From: Phormidesmis priestleyi BC1401 | Lineage (GTDB): Bacteria > Cyanobacteriota > Cyanobacteriia > Leptolyngbyales > Leptolyngbyaceae | Assembly: GCF_001650195.1 (NCBI RefSeq) | Contig: NZ_LXYR01000006.1 | Location: 1-64,000, forward strand | DNA length: 64,000 nt | Direction of reading: 5' to 3' | In this document: in pieces, positions 41,610 through 51,218 of the stretch | Layout: the number at the start of each line of letters is the position of its first letter | Numbering within the stretch: position 1 is the stretch's first letter | The notes under the pieces: generated by a model | The model's input: only the letters and a program-made list of their open reading frames with translations | What the model was told of the DNA's origin: nothing | The model's database searches: none | Made by a program: the position numbers and the translations under genes

Positions 41610-42296
41610 TCAGAGCCACTTTCTAGACCGTTTTGGCATCGATAGCCCGTGCGAAGCGTGAAAATCTTCTTGAACGCGCTGAGTCAGACGACGGGAGACT
41701 TGGCGCACCACTTGGCGAAGGACTCGATCGCCCGTTCTCTGGATGATCGGCTCAGGCAACGCCTGAATGAACCGCGGAAACTGAATCGTTACCGTCAAGT
41801 CTAGCTGCCACTGAACTTGAGTCATCTTGTCCGAGGCAGATCCCGTCTTGGTTGCGGGGTGAGTTCCTTCTACTAGCTCTAGCGCCGCCCGAAAATCGAC
41901 CTCATAGCTAGGCGTTGAGTAACCCGGAACAGGAACGGTTTCGATGCGATAAACACCATCATTTTGGGGTAAAAGATCTAAGCCAACTTTAGGTTCTACC
42001 TCATACCCAAAGGCACCAAAACTGCCAACAGTCAGCGCATAGCTGTTGCGCCCGATCGAGTCTACCTGCATTGGGTGGGCACAGCGATGAAACCAGTCAG
42101 AGTGCGCGTCTAGATAGCTAGAAACGGTAGGCAAATCAGCATACATATCCATGCTGTCTACAAAGTGGCTGCAAAACTGGGTTGGCTCAGTCACACTTTG
42201 AGTTGCGTCTAGGGAGGTCGAGTTGAGATCTGACAGGTGGGGCAGTCGTGTGTGGGCGGTTTGAATAAATTGATGGTCGGTCGGTTGGGACTGCAT
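41610..42296 (-). CDS. DUF1997 family protein
   Basis: A 228-residue cyanobacterial/plastid-type protein with a DUF1997 domain and no known reaction. The start at ATG 42296 (MQSQPTDHQF) is preferred over the frame back to 42377, whose 27 residues look unrelated. Recognisable blocks are DSMDMYADLPTVSSYLDAH, GSFGAFGYEVEPKVGLDLL and, near the end, QVSRRLTQRVQEDFH. It is convergent with devBCA. Probably soluble. Confidence 0.75.
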   Translation of the reverse strand: MQSQPTDHQFIQTAHTRLPHLSDLNSTSLDATQSVTEPTQFCSHFVDSMDMYADLPTVSSYLDAHSDWFHRCAHPMQVDSIGRNSYALTVGSFGAFGYEVEPKVGLDLLPQNDGVYRIETVPVPGYSTPSYEVDFRAALELVEGTHPATKTGSASDKMTQVQWQLDLTVTIQFPRFIQALPEPIIQRTGDRVLRQVVRQVSRRLTQRVQEDFHASHGLSMPKRSRKWL

Positions 42297-42724
42297 GCAC
42301 ACTTCTCTTGCGTTAGTTGCCTTATGTCTATTTACAAAGTTCCCTGAGATATTCAATCCTTCACGACAAACGAGCATCTCCCCTGAAAATTTACAGAATC
42401 TAAATCTTCTGGTTAAAACATACGGTTATCTCGGATACCTATTCTGACCAACATTAAGAGTTTTTTCAGTTGCCAAATTACAAATTCAGTAGTTTCTACA
42501 AGTCCTCTCAGTAGATTACAGATTCGTTAACCGTCCATACAGCAACATTGCGTAATGTATCCTAGAATCCATATCAAGCACAAGGGATGATCGAAGTCAC
42601 ACATTCATTTCTCAGCGAATTTAACAATCGTCCTCTAGAGTCTTACCTTTACCAGATGTCAAGATAGCGAGAAAGTTGCTAAAGATCCAGTAGCAAACGT
42701 TACTAAATTATAGAGAAAGTTTTC
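42297..42724. other. 428-bp intergenic region
   Basis: AT-rich divergent region between the DUF1997 gene and the SDR gene, expected to contain both promoters. No ORF or hairpin of note is visible. Confidence 0.45.
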
Positions 42725-43384
42725 ATGAAAGCATTTGTCGCAGGGGCAACCGGAGAAACAGGACGAAGAATCGTTCAACAGCTAGTCGATCGAGGCATTC
42801 CTGTTCGAGCGTTTGTGCGAGATATTCAAGCTGCACAAACGACGCTGCCGACGGGCATTGAGTTGGTGACAGGCGATCTGATGAACGTCGAGAGTTTAAA
42901 GATGGCGATTGGAGACAGCACAGTGCTGTTTTCTGCCACGGGTGCCCGTCCTAGCTTTGATCCCACAGGTCCTTATAAAGTGGACTATGAAGGAACCAAA
43001 AATCTTGTCGATGCCTCCAAAGCGACGGGAATTGAGCAGTTTGTGATGGTGTCTTCTTTGTGTACCTCAAAGTTTTTCCATCCCCTCAATTTGTTTTGGC
43101 TAATTTTGGTGTGGAAAAAGCAGGGTGAAGACTATCTTCGGAACAGCGGATTGACTTACACGATCGTGCGTCCTGGTGGTCTAAAGAATGAAGATAATGC
43201 TGACTCGATCGTCATGTCGTCTCAAGACACGCTCTCTGAGGGCAGCATTCCCCGCACCAAGGTGGCACAGGTTTGTGTAGAAGCCGTCTTTCAGCCCAGT
43301 GCGCGCAACAAAATTGTAGAAATTGTCGCGACACCCGATGCAGCAGAGAAGCCGCTTGAGGCACTGTTTGCAGCAGTGGCTTAG
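42725..43384 (+). CDS. NAD(P)-binding SDR-family protein
   Basis: A 219-residue atypical short-chain dehydrogenase/reductase. The N-terminal nucleotide motif is GATGETGRRIVQ (residues 7-18). The fold includes ELVTGDLMNVESL, VDYEGTKNLVDASK and TIVRPGGLKNED. It resembles the cyanobacterial/plant NAD(P)H-binding proteins related to Tic62 and Ycf39. The classical YxxxK pair is not evident, so it may bind the cofactor as a sensor or chaperone. Start ATG; it is convergent with the CsoR-type gene. Confidence 0.8.
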   Translation: MKAFVAGATGETGRRIVQQLVDRGIPVRAFVRDIQAAQTTLPTGIELVTGDLMNVESLKMAIGDSTVLFSATGARPSFDPTGPYKVDYEGTKNLVDASKATGIEQFVMVSSLCTSKFFHPLNLFWLILVWKKQGEDYLRNSGLTYTIVRPGGLKNEDNADSIVMSSQDTLSEGSIPRTKVAQVCVEAVFQPSARNKIVEIVATPDAAEKPLEALFAAVA

Positions 43385-43415
43385 AGATTTAGAACCCAGT
43401 GCCAGCCTCCGATCG

Positions 43416-43778
43416 TTAAATCAAAAACCGATCGAGGGCTGCTTTCAATTCTTCAATTTCATTTTCGATATTGCCTTCTTTGGCAGCACGAGCGATGCAC
43501 TGAGTCAGGTGTTCGTCGAGAATCATCCGAGCTACGCGATCGAGCGCACCTCGAACCGCCGCAATCTGCACCAGCACATCAGGACACGGACGATCGCTCT
43601 GCACCATTGTCTTGATGCCTCGGATGTGCCCCTCAATCCGAGAAAGGCGATTCACGACTTTACGCTGTGACTCCTCAGTGTGAACGTGGGGATGAACAGA
43701 AGAGCCATGATCGTGAGGATGATCAGCGTCAGAGTGGCTGTCTAGCTCTGGAGTGCGGGGACGATCGGAAGTTGTCAT
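43416..43778 (-). CDS. CsoR/RcnR-family metal sensor (InrS-like)
   Basis: A 120-residue four-helix DNA-binding repressor. Candidate metal ligands are Cys65, His90 and Cys94. These spacings (25 and 4) equal those of the nickel sensor InrS of Synechocystis. The N-terminus is His/Asp-rich (DHPHDHGSSVHPHVH), as in InrS. So nickel-responsive control of an efflux pump is likely, although no efflux gene is adjacent. The target promoter is not in view. Copper sensing cannot be excluded. Confidence 0.85.
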   Translation of the reverse strand: MTTSDRPRTPELDSHSDADHPHDHGSSVHPHVHTEESQRKVVNRLSRIEGHIRGIKTMVQSDRPCPDVLVQIAAVRGALDRVARMILDEHLTQCIARAAKEGNIENEIEELKAALDRFLI

Positions 43779-43974
43779 AACAAGTCGCCTCTGAAGCGGT
43801 TTTCTAAGGGTATTTACGATCTTAGACTACAGACTGGGGTTTCCAGAAGAACTGGTTTGTTAACCACACGGATTCGGCGGAAATTGGCAAAATAGACTTA
43901 ACTGTGGTTAACAGAACGATCGTGGTGATGGCGCGATCGTTCCTCAGCTTGATCGAACGTTATGAGTTGATGCT

Positions 43975-45174
43975 ATGCAATTTCACAAGTCTCCTAAATT
44001 TCTTCGTCGAGCGATTGCAGCGGTGCTGTCAATTTTTTTGATCGGGGTGACGATCGCTTATCCTCTCCCGTCTCAAGCTGCTCCTCTATTAGGATTAGCC
44101 AATCCTCCTCAGACCACAGAAGCCGCCGTGCCGCCTAAAGCGATTCAGCAAGGCAGCTTTGTTGCAGAGGCAGTCAAACTGATGGGAACCGCTGTCGTTC
44201 GCATTGACACAGAACGGACGGTGACTCGACGAGCGACTGTTGATCCCATCTATGAAGATCCGACCTTTCGGCGCTTTTTTGGAGACGAGGCAATTCCTCA
44301 AGCTCCCAGAGAAGAACGACTGCGGGGTCAAGGGTCGGGCTTTTTGATCGATCAGAGTGGGGTGATTTTGACCAACTCTCACGTCATCAACGGTGCTGAT
44401 AAAGTGACCGTAACGCTCAAAGACGGGCGCACCTTTGAAGGCAAGGTGCGAGGCTTTGATGAAGTGACCGATCTCGCAGTCGTCAAAATCGACGGCACTA
44501 ATCTGCCCGTTGCGCCTCTGGCTGACTCGGATCAAGTGCAGGTAGGCGACTGGGCGATCGCGGTGGGCAATCCGCTCGGTTTAGACAACACCGTGACATT
44601 GGGGATCGTCAGCACCTTGAAGCGATCGAGCGCTCAGGTTGGCATTCCTGACAAACGGATTGACTTTATTCAAACCGATGCCGCAATCAATCCTGGAAAT
44701 TCTGGGGGACCGTTGTTGAACGATCGAGGCGAAGTGATCGGGATCAATACCGCTATTCGAGCAGACGCGATGGGGATTGGGTTTGCGATTCCGATTAACA
44801 AAGCAAAATCTATCAAAGATCAACTGGCACGAGGCGAAACGATTCCGCATCCCTATCTGGGTGTGCAGATGACAACGCTGACTCCAGAAATTGCCCAGCA
44901 AAACAACAGCGATCCCAATTCGGCGTTTGTAGTGCCCGAAGTGAATGGGGTGATTGTGATTCGGGTGTTGCCCAACACGCCTGCGGCGGTGGCGGGTCTG
45001 CGGCGCGGCGATGTGATTACTCAGATCGATGGGCAAGCGGTCACAAAGGCTGAACAACTTCAAGGGGTTGTCGAAAATAGTCGGTTGGGGCAGACGCTCA
45101 AAGTTCAACTGCGACGGGGCGATCAAACTCAGCAGCTTTCGGTGAAGACGGCTGAGTTGAAGAATGCTGGCTAG
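43975..45174 (+). CDS. HtrA/Deg-family serine protease (HhoA-like)
   Basis: Envelope quality-control protease, periplasmic or thylakoid-lumen. The 399-residue protein has a signal-anchor (about 10-36) and a chymotrypsin-fold domain with His136, Asp166 and Ser243 (GNSGGPLLN), and one PDZ domain (about 290-390). One PDZ fits the HhoA/HhoB/HtrA group of cyanobacteria; which of the three cannot be assigned firmly. It is transcribed alone. Confidence 0.9.
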   Translation: MQFHKSPKFLRRAIAAVLSIFLIGVTIAYPLPSQAAPLLGLANPPQTTEAAVPPKAIQQGSFVAEAVKLMGTAVVRIDTERTVTRRATVDPIYEDPTFRRFFGDEAIPQAPREERLRGQGSGFLIDQSGVILTNSHVINGADKVTVTLKDGRTFEGKVRGFDEVTDLAVVKIDGTNLPVAPLADSDQVQVGDWAIAVGNPLGLDNTVTLGIVSTLKRSSAQVGIPDKRIDFIQTDAAINPGNSGGPLLNDRGEVIGINTAIRADAMGIGFAIPINKAKSIKDQLARGETIPHPYLGVQMTTLTPEIAQQNNSDPNSAFVVPEVNGVIVIRVLPNTPAAVAGLRRGDVITQIDGQAVTKAEQLQGVVENSRLGQTLKVQLRRGDQTQQLSVKTAELKNAG

Positions 45175-45201
45175 GGAATTTTGAGGCAAATTCTCAAGAA
45201 G

Positions 45202-45318
45202 GTCATACCAATTTTATTTCTGAACGCGGCAGATGGTGGGTCACGGCGAAAGCGGTGAGACGTTCCACCAAAACGGCTCTACAGCATCGGGTAAATTCGT
45301 TGTTCAATTTGGTATGAC
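45202..45318. repeat. MITE-like inverted-repeat element in the argF upstream region
   Basis: Termini GTCATACCAATTT (45202-45214) and AATTTGGTATGAC (45306-45318) are inverted repeats (11 of 13 positions). The interior contains GAGACGTTCC and CGGCTCTAC, a diverged version of the palindrome between tldD and tldE. The 117-bp element lies in the 303-bp gap between the HtrA gene and argF. Otherwise that gap has no gene. Confidence 0.6.
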
Positions 45319-45477
45319 TTTAGAAAACTCGAAACTTTTGCACTAGGTTAACCCTTTTAGATTTGATAGGGTTTTATGATACTGGCTTGTGTCGATGTAG
45401 ATTCAGATGTTTCTGACCTGCTGAGGTGCAGAAGGTTTTTTGCTTTCAGTTGTTTAGGCGCAGCGATCGAGGATTAA

Positions 45478-46413
45478 ATGGGTGGATTAAAGGGACGGGA
45501 TTTGTTGACGCTAGCAGACCTCAGCGCAGAGGAGATCGCAGCCCTGCTTGACCTGGCGGCACAAATGAAAGCCGGGAAGGTGAACTCGATCGCGACTGTC
45601 AACGGTCACGTTCCGGTGCTGGGGCTGCTGTTTTATAAAGCGTCTACCCGCACCCGCGTTAGCTTTACGGTGGCGATGGCTCAACTGGGCGGGCAGGTGA
45701 TCGATCTGGCAGTCAGTTCTACTCAGGTGGGTCGGGGTGAACCGATTACGGATACGGCACGGGTGCTCGATCGCTATGTCGATATTTTGGCGATTCGCAC
45801 GTTTGATCAGCAAGACCTCGAAACCTTTGCTCAATATGCAGACATTCCAATCATCAATGCCTTGACTGATTTAGAGCATCCCTGTCAAATTCTGGCGGAT
45901 TTGCAGACGGTTCAAGAGACGTTTGGCAAACTTTCAGGTCTGACGCTGACCTATTTAGGAGATGGCAATAATATTGCTCATTCTCTGTTGTTGGGGTGTG
46001 CGCTCGTCGGCATAAATATTCGCATTGCATCACCAACCGACTATCAGCCTAGCGAGGCGATCGTGCAGCAAGCCAAAACGATCGCCGCCGGACGCTCTGA
46101 GGTGATTTTGACGAATGACGCGATCGCGGCTGCCAAAGGTGCCCAGGTTCTCTACACCGACGTGTGGGCAAGCATGGGGCAAGAAGACCTCGCCGATGCT
46201 CGGATTCCGATCTTTCAGCCTTATCAGGTGAATGAAACACTGATGAACTATGCCGACAAAGACGCGATCGTGCTGCACTGTCTCCCGGCGCATCGAGGCG
46301 AAGAGATCACGGATGGCGTGATGGAGGGTGCTCAATCTAAAATTTGGGATCAGGCAGAAAACCGGATGCACGCTCAAAAAGCTCTGATGGCAAGCCTATT
46401 AGGACTGGTTTAA
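45478..46413 (+). CDS. argF: Ornithine carbamoyltransferase
   Basis: Makes citrulline from ornithine and carbamoyl phosphate in arginine synthesis. The 311-residue protein has the carbamoyl-phosphate motif STRTR (56-60), HPCQ (near 136-139) and the ornithine-side HCLPAHRGEEI (near 263-273). It starts at ATG 45478. It is transcribed alone, downstream of a repeat element. Confidence 0.95.
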   Translation: MGGLKGRDLLTLADLSAEEIAALLDLAAQMKAGKVNSIATVNGHVPVLGLLFYKASTRTRVSFTVAMAQLGGQVIDLAVSSTQVGRGEPITDTARVLDRYVDILAIRTFDQQDLETFAQYADIPIINALTDLEHPCQILADLQTVQETFGKLSGLTLTYLGDGNNIAHSLLLGCALVGINIRIASPTDYQPSEAIVQQAKTIAAGRSEVILTNDAIAAAKGAQVLYTDVWASMGQEDLADARIPIFQPYQVNETLMNYADKDAIVLHCLPAHRGEEITDGVMEGAQSKIWDQAENRMHAQKALMASLLGLV

Positions 46414-46549
46414 TGAAGTATCGGTCGATCGGGCTTCGGAGCCAGAACCTACGGACAACGCTAGCAGAGAATTTTATTTCACACTAGTCTCCTAGCCCTT
46501 ATATTTCTTCTCAACAAGCGTTTCAATAGAGCGATTAGATTAACTAACC

Positions 46550-49117
46550 ATGCTGCACTCTCATCTCGATGCTGACAACAACAGCCACAAATCTTTTGAA
46601 CTGCCGGGGGCGCGTCCTCACTATGTGCCCGATCGTCCGGGGCAAGTTGAGCATATTTTTCTCGATTTAACGCTTGATGTCCCTAATCAGAGCTACAAAG
46701 GAACGTGCGTGACGAGGTTGAATCCAATTCGCGACGGCATTGATCGCTTGACGCTTGATGGTGTCAATCTCGATATTCAGTCCGTTAAAGTTGCAAATGT
46801 CGAGCAACCCTTTGACTATGACGGCGAACAGCTTCACATTCGTCTCAAGCAGCCGACGAAAATCGGATCTGTGATTGAACTGGCGATCGCCTACCAGGTC
46901 GAAAAACCGCAGCGAGGCATTTATTTCGTCGCGCCTGACAAACACTATCCCGCTAAACCTATCCAGGTTTGGACTCAAGGCGAAGACGAAGATTCTCGCT
47001 TCTGGTTTCCCTGTTTTGACTATCCAGGGCAGCTTGCCACCTCTGAGATCCGGGTCAATGTGCCGCAGCCGCTGATGGCGATCTCAAATGGTGAACTGAT
47101 TGGCACCGAAACGAAGGGCGATCGTAAAGTCTATCACTGGCTGCAAAAGCAGGTTCACCCCAGCTATTTGGTGACGTTGGCGATCGGCGACTTTGCCGAA
47201 TTAAAAGATGAGTGGCAAGGCAAGCCCGTCACCTATTACGTTGAGAAAGGGCGTGAGGAGCAAGCTCGTCTCAGCATGGGCAAAACGCCCCGAATGATTG
47301 AGTTTTTTAGCCAAAAATATGGCTATCCCTATCCGTATCCTAAATATGCTCAAGTCTGCGTCGATGACTTCATCTTCGGCGGTATGGAGAACACCTCAAC
47401 GACGCTGTTGACCGATCGCTGTTTGCTCGATGAACGAGCCGCGATCGACAACCGCAGCACCGAATCTCTAGTCGCTCACGAATTGGCGCATCAATGGTTT
47501 GGCGATTTAGTGGTGATCAAGCACTGGTCACACGCCTGGATTAAAGAAGGCATGGCATCGTACGCAGAAGTGCTGTGGTTTGAGCAAGAATATGGCTTGG
47601 ACGATGCCGCTTATTACCTGTTGGGTGAAGCTCGCAGCTATTTAGATGAAGATGCGTCTCGCTATCGTCGCCCCCTCGTGACTCACGTTTATCGAGAAGC
47701 GATCGAGCTTTACGATCGCCACATTTACGAGAAGGGAGCCTGCGTCTATCACATGATTCGGGCTGAGTTGGGTGACGATTTGTTTTGGAAATCGATCGCG
47801 ACGTTTCTGGTTGACAATGCCCATAAAACGGTCGAAACGGTGGATTTGCTGAGAGCGATTGAAAAATCCACCGGACGCAATCTGATGTTCTTATTCGATC
47901 AATATGTTTATCGAGGCGGACATCCTGACTATAAAGTGGCGTATGCGTGGGACGGAGACAGCAATCTCGCTAAAGTTACCGTCACTCAAACTCAAGTCGG
48001 CGAGACCAATCCAAAAGAATTGTTTGATTTGAAGATTCCGATCGGCTTTGGCTTCGCAGACAGTGGAGTGAAATCATTTACGGTTCGGGTTCACGATCGG
48101 GAGCAAAGTTTCTACTTCCCGCTTGAACAAAAACCGGATTTTGTCAGTTTCGATGTTGGCAATCATCATCTCAAAACCGTGGTGTTGGAGTACCCAATGC
48201 CAGAACTCAAAGCCCAACTTCAGCACGATCCCGATCCGATTTCTCGCCTCTATGCTGTGGAATCGATCGCCAAAAAGGGCGGACTAGAAGCCGTCAAAAC
48301 CTTATCTGAAGCGCTGCAAAAAGACGGTTTTTGGGCGGTCAGGGCTGAAATCTGCCGAAATCTAGCCAGCGTCAAGCTCGATCAAGCGATCGCAGGTGTC
48401 CTACTGGGACTCAAAGATCCAGAAGCGCGAGTGCGACGAGCCACGGTTGAAGCCTTGGCACACGTCAAAACCCCTGAAAGCTATGAAGCGCTCAAGTATG
48501 TGGTTGAAAAAGGCGATGCCAGCTATTACGTCGAAGCGTCTGCTCTGCGAAGCTTGGGCAAAGTCGCGACATCTGGATCGGGCGATTCCAACGAGGAAGA
48601 AGTGCTGAAGCTGCTGAAAAGCGTTCTCAAAGAGCGGCAGGGCTGGAACGAAGTCGTGCGATCGGGCGCGATCGGTGCTCTCAGTCACTTAAAAACGTCT
48701 GAATCTGCCTTAAATCTGATATTGGAAACCACGACGATCGGAGTTTCACAACCGCTTCGTCTGGCAGCAATTCGTGCGCTTGGAGCCATCTCTAGCGGAC
48801 AAACCAACGTCAACTTAGAGCGGATTTTAGAGCGATTGCAGGAACTGTCGAGAGAAACATTCTTTTTGACTCAGGTGGCAGTTGTCATTGCCTTGGGACA
48901 GATGGAAACGACGAAAGCGATCGGCATTCTGCAATCACTCGCTGATCAAACCCCCGATGGACGAGTGCGCCGCATTGCAGAAGAATCAGTTCAGACCGTG
49001 CAGAAGAGGGTGGGTTCTGACAAAGCAGTCAAGCAACTGCGCGAGGAAGTTGATCAGCTTAAAAAAGATAATCAGGAGCTAAAAAGCCGTCTAGAAAGTT
49101 TGGAGGCGAAGGCTTGA
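46550..49117 (+). CDS. M1-family aminopeptidase with HEAT-like C-terminal repeats
   Basis: A zinc aminopeptidase of 855 residues. The substrate-binding GGMEN is at 277-281, the zinc motif HELAH at 310-314 and the third ligand Glu333 in WIKEGMASYAE. After the M1 core (about 1-560) the protein carries HEAT/PBS-type helical repeats (about 565-810, for example AVRAEICRNLASVKLDQA and RVRRATVEALAHVK) and a short coiled coil at the end (EVDQLKKDNQELKSRLESL). Long tails of this kind occur in cyanobacterial and some other M1 enzymes. Cytoplasmic; role likely peptide turnover. Confidence 0.9.
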   Translation: MLHSHLDADNNSHKSFELPGARPHYVPDRPGQVEHIFLDLTLDVPNQSYKGTCVTRLNPIRDGIDRLTLDGVNLDIQSVKVANVEQPFDYDGEQLHIRLKQPTKIGSVIELAIAYQVEKPQRGIYFVAPDKHYPAKPIQVWTQGEDEDSRFWFPCFDYPGQLATSEIRVNVPQPLMAISNGELIGTETKGDRKVYHWLQKQVHPSYLVTLAIGDFAELKDEWQGKPVTYYVEKGREEQARLSMGKTPRMIEFFSQKYGYPYPYPKYAQVCVDDFIFGGMENTSTTLLTDRCLLDERAAIDNRSTESLVAHELAHQWFGDLVVIKHWSHAWIKEGMASYAEVLWFEQEYGLDDAAYYLLGEARSYLDEDASRYRRPLVTHVYREAIELYDRHIYEKGACVYHMIRAELGDDLFWKSIATFLVDNAHKTVETVDLLRAIEKSTGRNLMFLFDQYVYRGGHPDYKVAYAWDGDSNLAKVTVTQTQVGETNPKELFDLKIPIGFGFADSGVKSFTVRVHDREQSFYFPLEQKPDFVSFDVGNHHLKTVVLEYPMPELKAQLQHDPDPISRLYAVESIAKKGGLEAVKTLSEALQKDGFWAVRAEICRNLASVKLDQAIAGVLLGLKDPEARVRRATVEALAHVKTPESYEALKYVVEKGDASYYVEASALRSLGKVATSGSGDSNEEEVLKLLKSVLKERQGWNEVVRSGAIGALSHLKTSESALNLILETTTIGVSQPLRLAAIRALGAISSGQTNVNLERILERLQELSRETFFLTQVAVVIALGQMETTKAIGILQSLADQTPDGRVRRIAEESVQTVQKRVGSDKAVKQLREEVDQLKKDNQELKSRLESLEAKA

Positions 49118-49220
49118 CCCCTTTGTCACGTCAGCTTCATAGATCTATGTTCTTTAGGATACAACTTGTACCTAACGCTACATAAGCAATATTCTATGTC
49201 TGATAAATTCACAGTTCAGT

Positions 49221-51218
49221 ATGTCTTCAGATATAGGTGTGAGGCTGATGTTTAGCAAGTCCAAAATTTGGAAGTCTCTGTTGCTGTCTCCGATCGCGTG
49301 GGCAGTTTTCTACAGTGCCAATTCTCAGGTCAGTCGAGCAGAATCGGCTCCAAAACCCCTTAAACTCGCTGTTGCTGATTCTCTAACCGTTTCAACCCTC
49401 GCAAAGCCTGATTTAAAAAGCCTCGAACCTTCTTCTAAAACCCTTGCTGCCAATCCTTTAGCCCCGTTGGCGGTTGAGAAGCCAAATGAGATCGCGTCGC
49501 AGTCTCCGGTCAACACCGTCACAGACTCAACTGTCAGCCTGGATGCAGTCAACGGAGTCGCTGATCTAAATGCCCCTGAAACCGAGGCTGACCAAGCTTT
49601 ATCGCAAGTCACGTCGGTGTCTCAATTAACAGACGTTAGACCGACAGATTGGGCATTTCAGGCGCTTCAATCTCTGGTCGAGCGCTATGGCTGCATTGTG
49701 GGCTATCCTGACAAGACCTATCGCGGCAACCGAGCGCTGACTCGCTATGAATTTGCGGCAGGGCTGAACGCGTGTCTCGATCGCGTCAACGAGTTAATCG
49801 CCGCTTCCACCGCAGATCTCGTCAAAAAAGAAGACCTGGCAACGCTGCAAAAGCTGCAAGAAGAGTTTGCGGTTGAATTAGCCACCTTGCGCGGTCGGGT
49901 CGATGCCCTCGAAGCGCGAACCACCACCCTTGAAAAACAGCAGTTCTCAACGACCACCAAGCTATTTGGCAACGTCTGGATCAACGTTACGGGCGCAACT
50001 GCTGGCAAAGGAGTCAAGTTTGAAGGTCCGCCTGGCAGCGAAGGGAATGCCCTCGGACGGTTCTTTGCAACCCGCGACCTCGCCGGACGACCGACCGTCC
50101 TGACGGCTCAAGATCCCAGCATCACCACGAGCTTTCTGACCTGGTTGACTCTCTCAACGTCCTTCAGTGGCAAAGACCAGTTGGTGACGCAGTTGGCGGC
50201 TGGAAATGGCATTTCTCCCTATAACCAATATGCGTCGGCTGGCTTTTTTAATGCGTCGGGCGTTCCCTTCTTTGACCAAACAGGCGGTGTCAACAACGGG
50301 GTTCCTGATGTGGTGATTCACGACCTCTTCTACACATTTCCGCTCAATGACGCGGTAAAAATCACAGTCGGTCCTCGCATTAACTGGTATCGTCACTTTG
50401 ACGCTAACCGCTTCAACTTTGTCTTCAACTCAGGTGCCAGTTTTGACACCTCAAACAGCACTCAATCCAACTCGATCGATCGCGGATCAGGTGCTGTCGT
50501 TGAAGTGACTCTCAGCAAGCAGTTCCGCCTGGTAGTTGGCTATCTGGGCGAGAATACTGAATTCTTACCCTCACAGTTTGGCTACAACACGTCGAGCAAC
50601 CCGCAGTTTGGGTTATTTGGCGGCACCAACACTGCCTCAGCCGAACTCACCTTCTCGCCCACGAGCAACATTAACCTGCGTTTGCAGTACAACCGCACTC
50701 GCATTCAGGCATACGGTGGGCAGGTCGGGGGCGCGATCGGAGAACCGATTCCCTATGGATATTTAGATGCAGGTCCTGGCTTCTCAAATGGCGTAGTAGG
50801 CGGCGGTCTGAAATATGCCACAGCCGATATGTTTGGGATTAACGCTGATTGGATGCTCACCCCAGGGTTTGGTGTGTTTGGGCGCTACAGTTTCGCCAAT
50901 ACAAGGCTAAACCCGATCGACCAAACAGTCAGAACTCAATCGTTCCAGGTCGGGGTCGGTTTCCCTGACTTCGGCAAGAAAGGCGCACTGGGCACCCTGA
51001 CGTTCTTGATGCCCATGGATATCACCAAAGGGCGCACCTATTTTGCATCTGGAGGGGGCGATGGCGGCACCCAATATGAGCTAGAAGCCTCTTACTTCTA
51101 TCCGCTCAGTCAGAACATTGCATTGGTGCCTACGTTCTACGCCATCTTTAACGCCAACAACTTCGACAGCAATCCTACTGTTTTTGTAGGCAGCTTACGG
51201 ACGCAGTTTAATTTCTAA
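49221..51218 (+). CDS. SLH-domain iron uptake porin
   Basis: Outer-membrane porin of 665 residues in the cyanobacterial SLH/OprB class. It has a signal peptide (about 10-40), an Ala/Ser-rich linker, and an SLH domain with DVRPTDWAFQALQSLVERYG, GYPDKTYRGNRALTRYEFA (about 136-190) that binds peptidoglycan. A coiled coil (about 195-240) and a C-terminal beta-barrel ending in QFNF follow. The terminal Phe fits the outer-membrane insertion signal. Met10 (ATG 49248) is a likely alternative start. Its stop overlaps by 4 bp the end of a convergent gene. Confidence 0.9.
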   Translation: MSSDIGVRLMFSKSKIWKSLLLSPIAWAVFYSANSQVSRAESAPKPLKLAVADSLTVSTLAKPDLKSLEPSSKTLAANPLAPLAVEKPNEIASQSPVNTVTDSTVSLDAVNGVADLNAPETEADQALSQVTSVSQLTDVRPTDWAFQALQSLVERYGCIVGYPDKTYRGNRALTRYEFAAGLNACLDRVNELIAASTADLVKKEDLATLQKLQEEFAVELATLRGRVDALEARTTTLEKQQFSTTTKLFGNVWINVTGATAGKGVKFEGPPGSEGNALGRFFATRDLAGRPTVLTAQDPSITTSFLTWLTLSTSFSGKDQLVTQLAAGNGISPYNQYASAGFFNASGVPFFDQTGGVNNGVPDVVIHDLFYTFPLNDAVKITVGPRINWYRHFDANRFNFVFNSGASFDTSNSTQSNSIDRGSGAVVEVTLSKQFRLVVGYLGENTEFLPSQFGYNTSSNPQFGLFGGTNTASAELTFSPTSNINLRLQYNRTRIQAYGGQVGGAIGEPIPYGYLDAGPGFSNGVVGGGLKYATADMFGINADWMLTPGFGVFGRYSFANTRLNPIDQTVRTQSFQVGVGFPDFGKKGALGTLTFLMPMDITKGRTYFASGGGDGGTQYELEASYFYPLSQNIALVPTFYAIFNANNFDSNPTVFVGSLRTQFNF

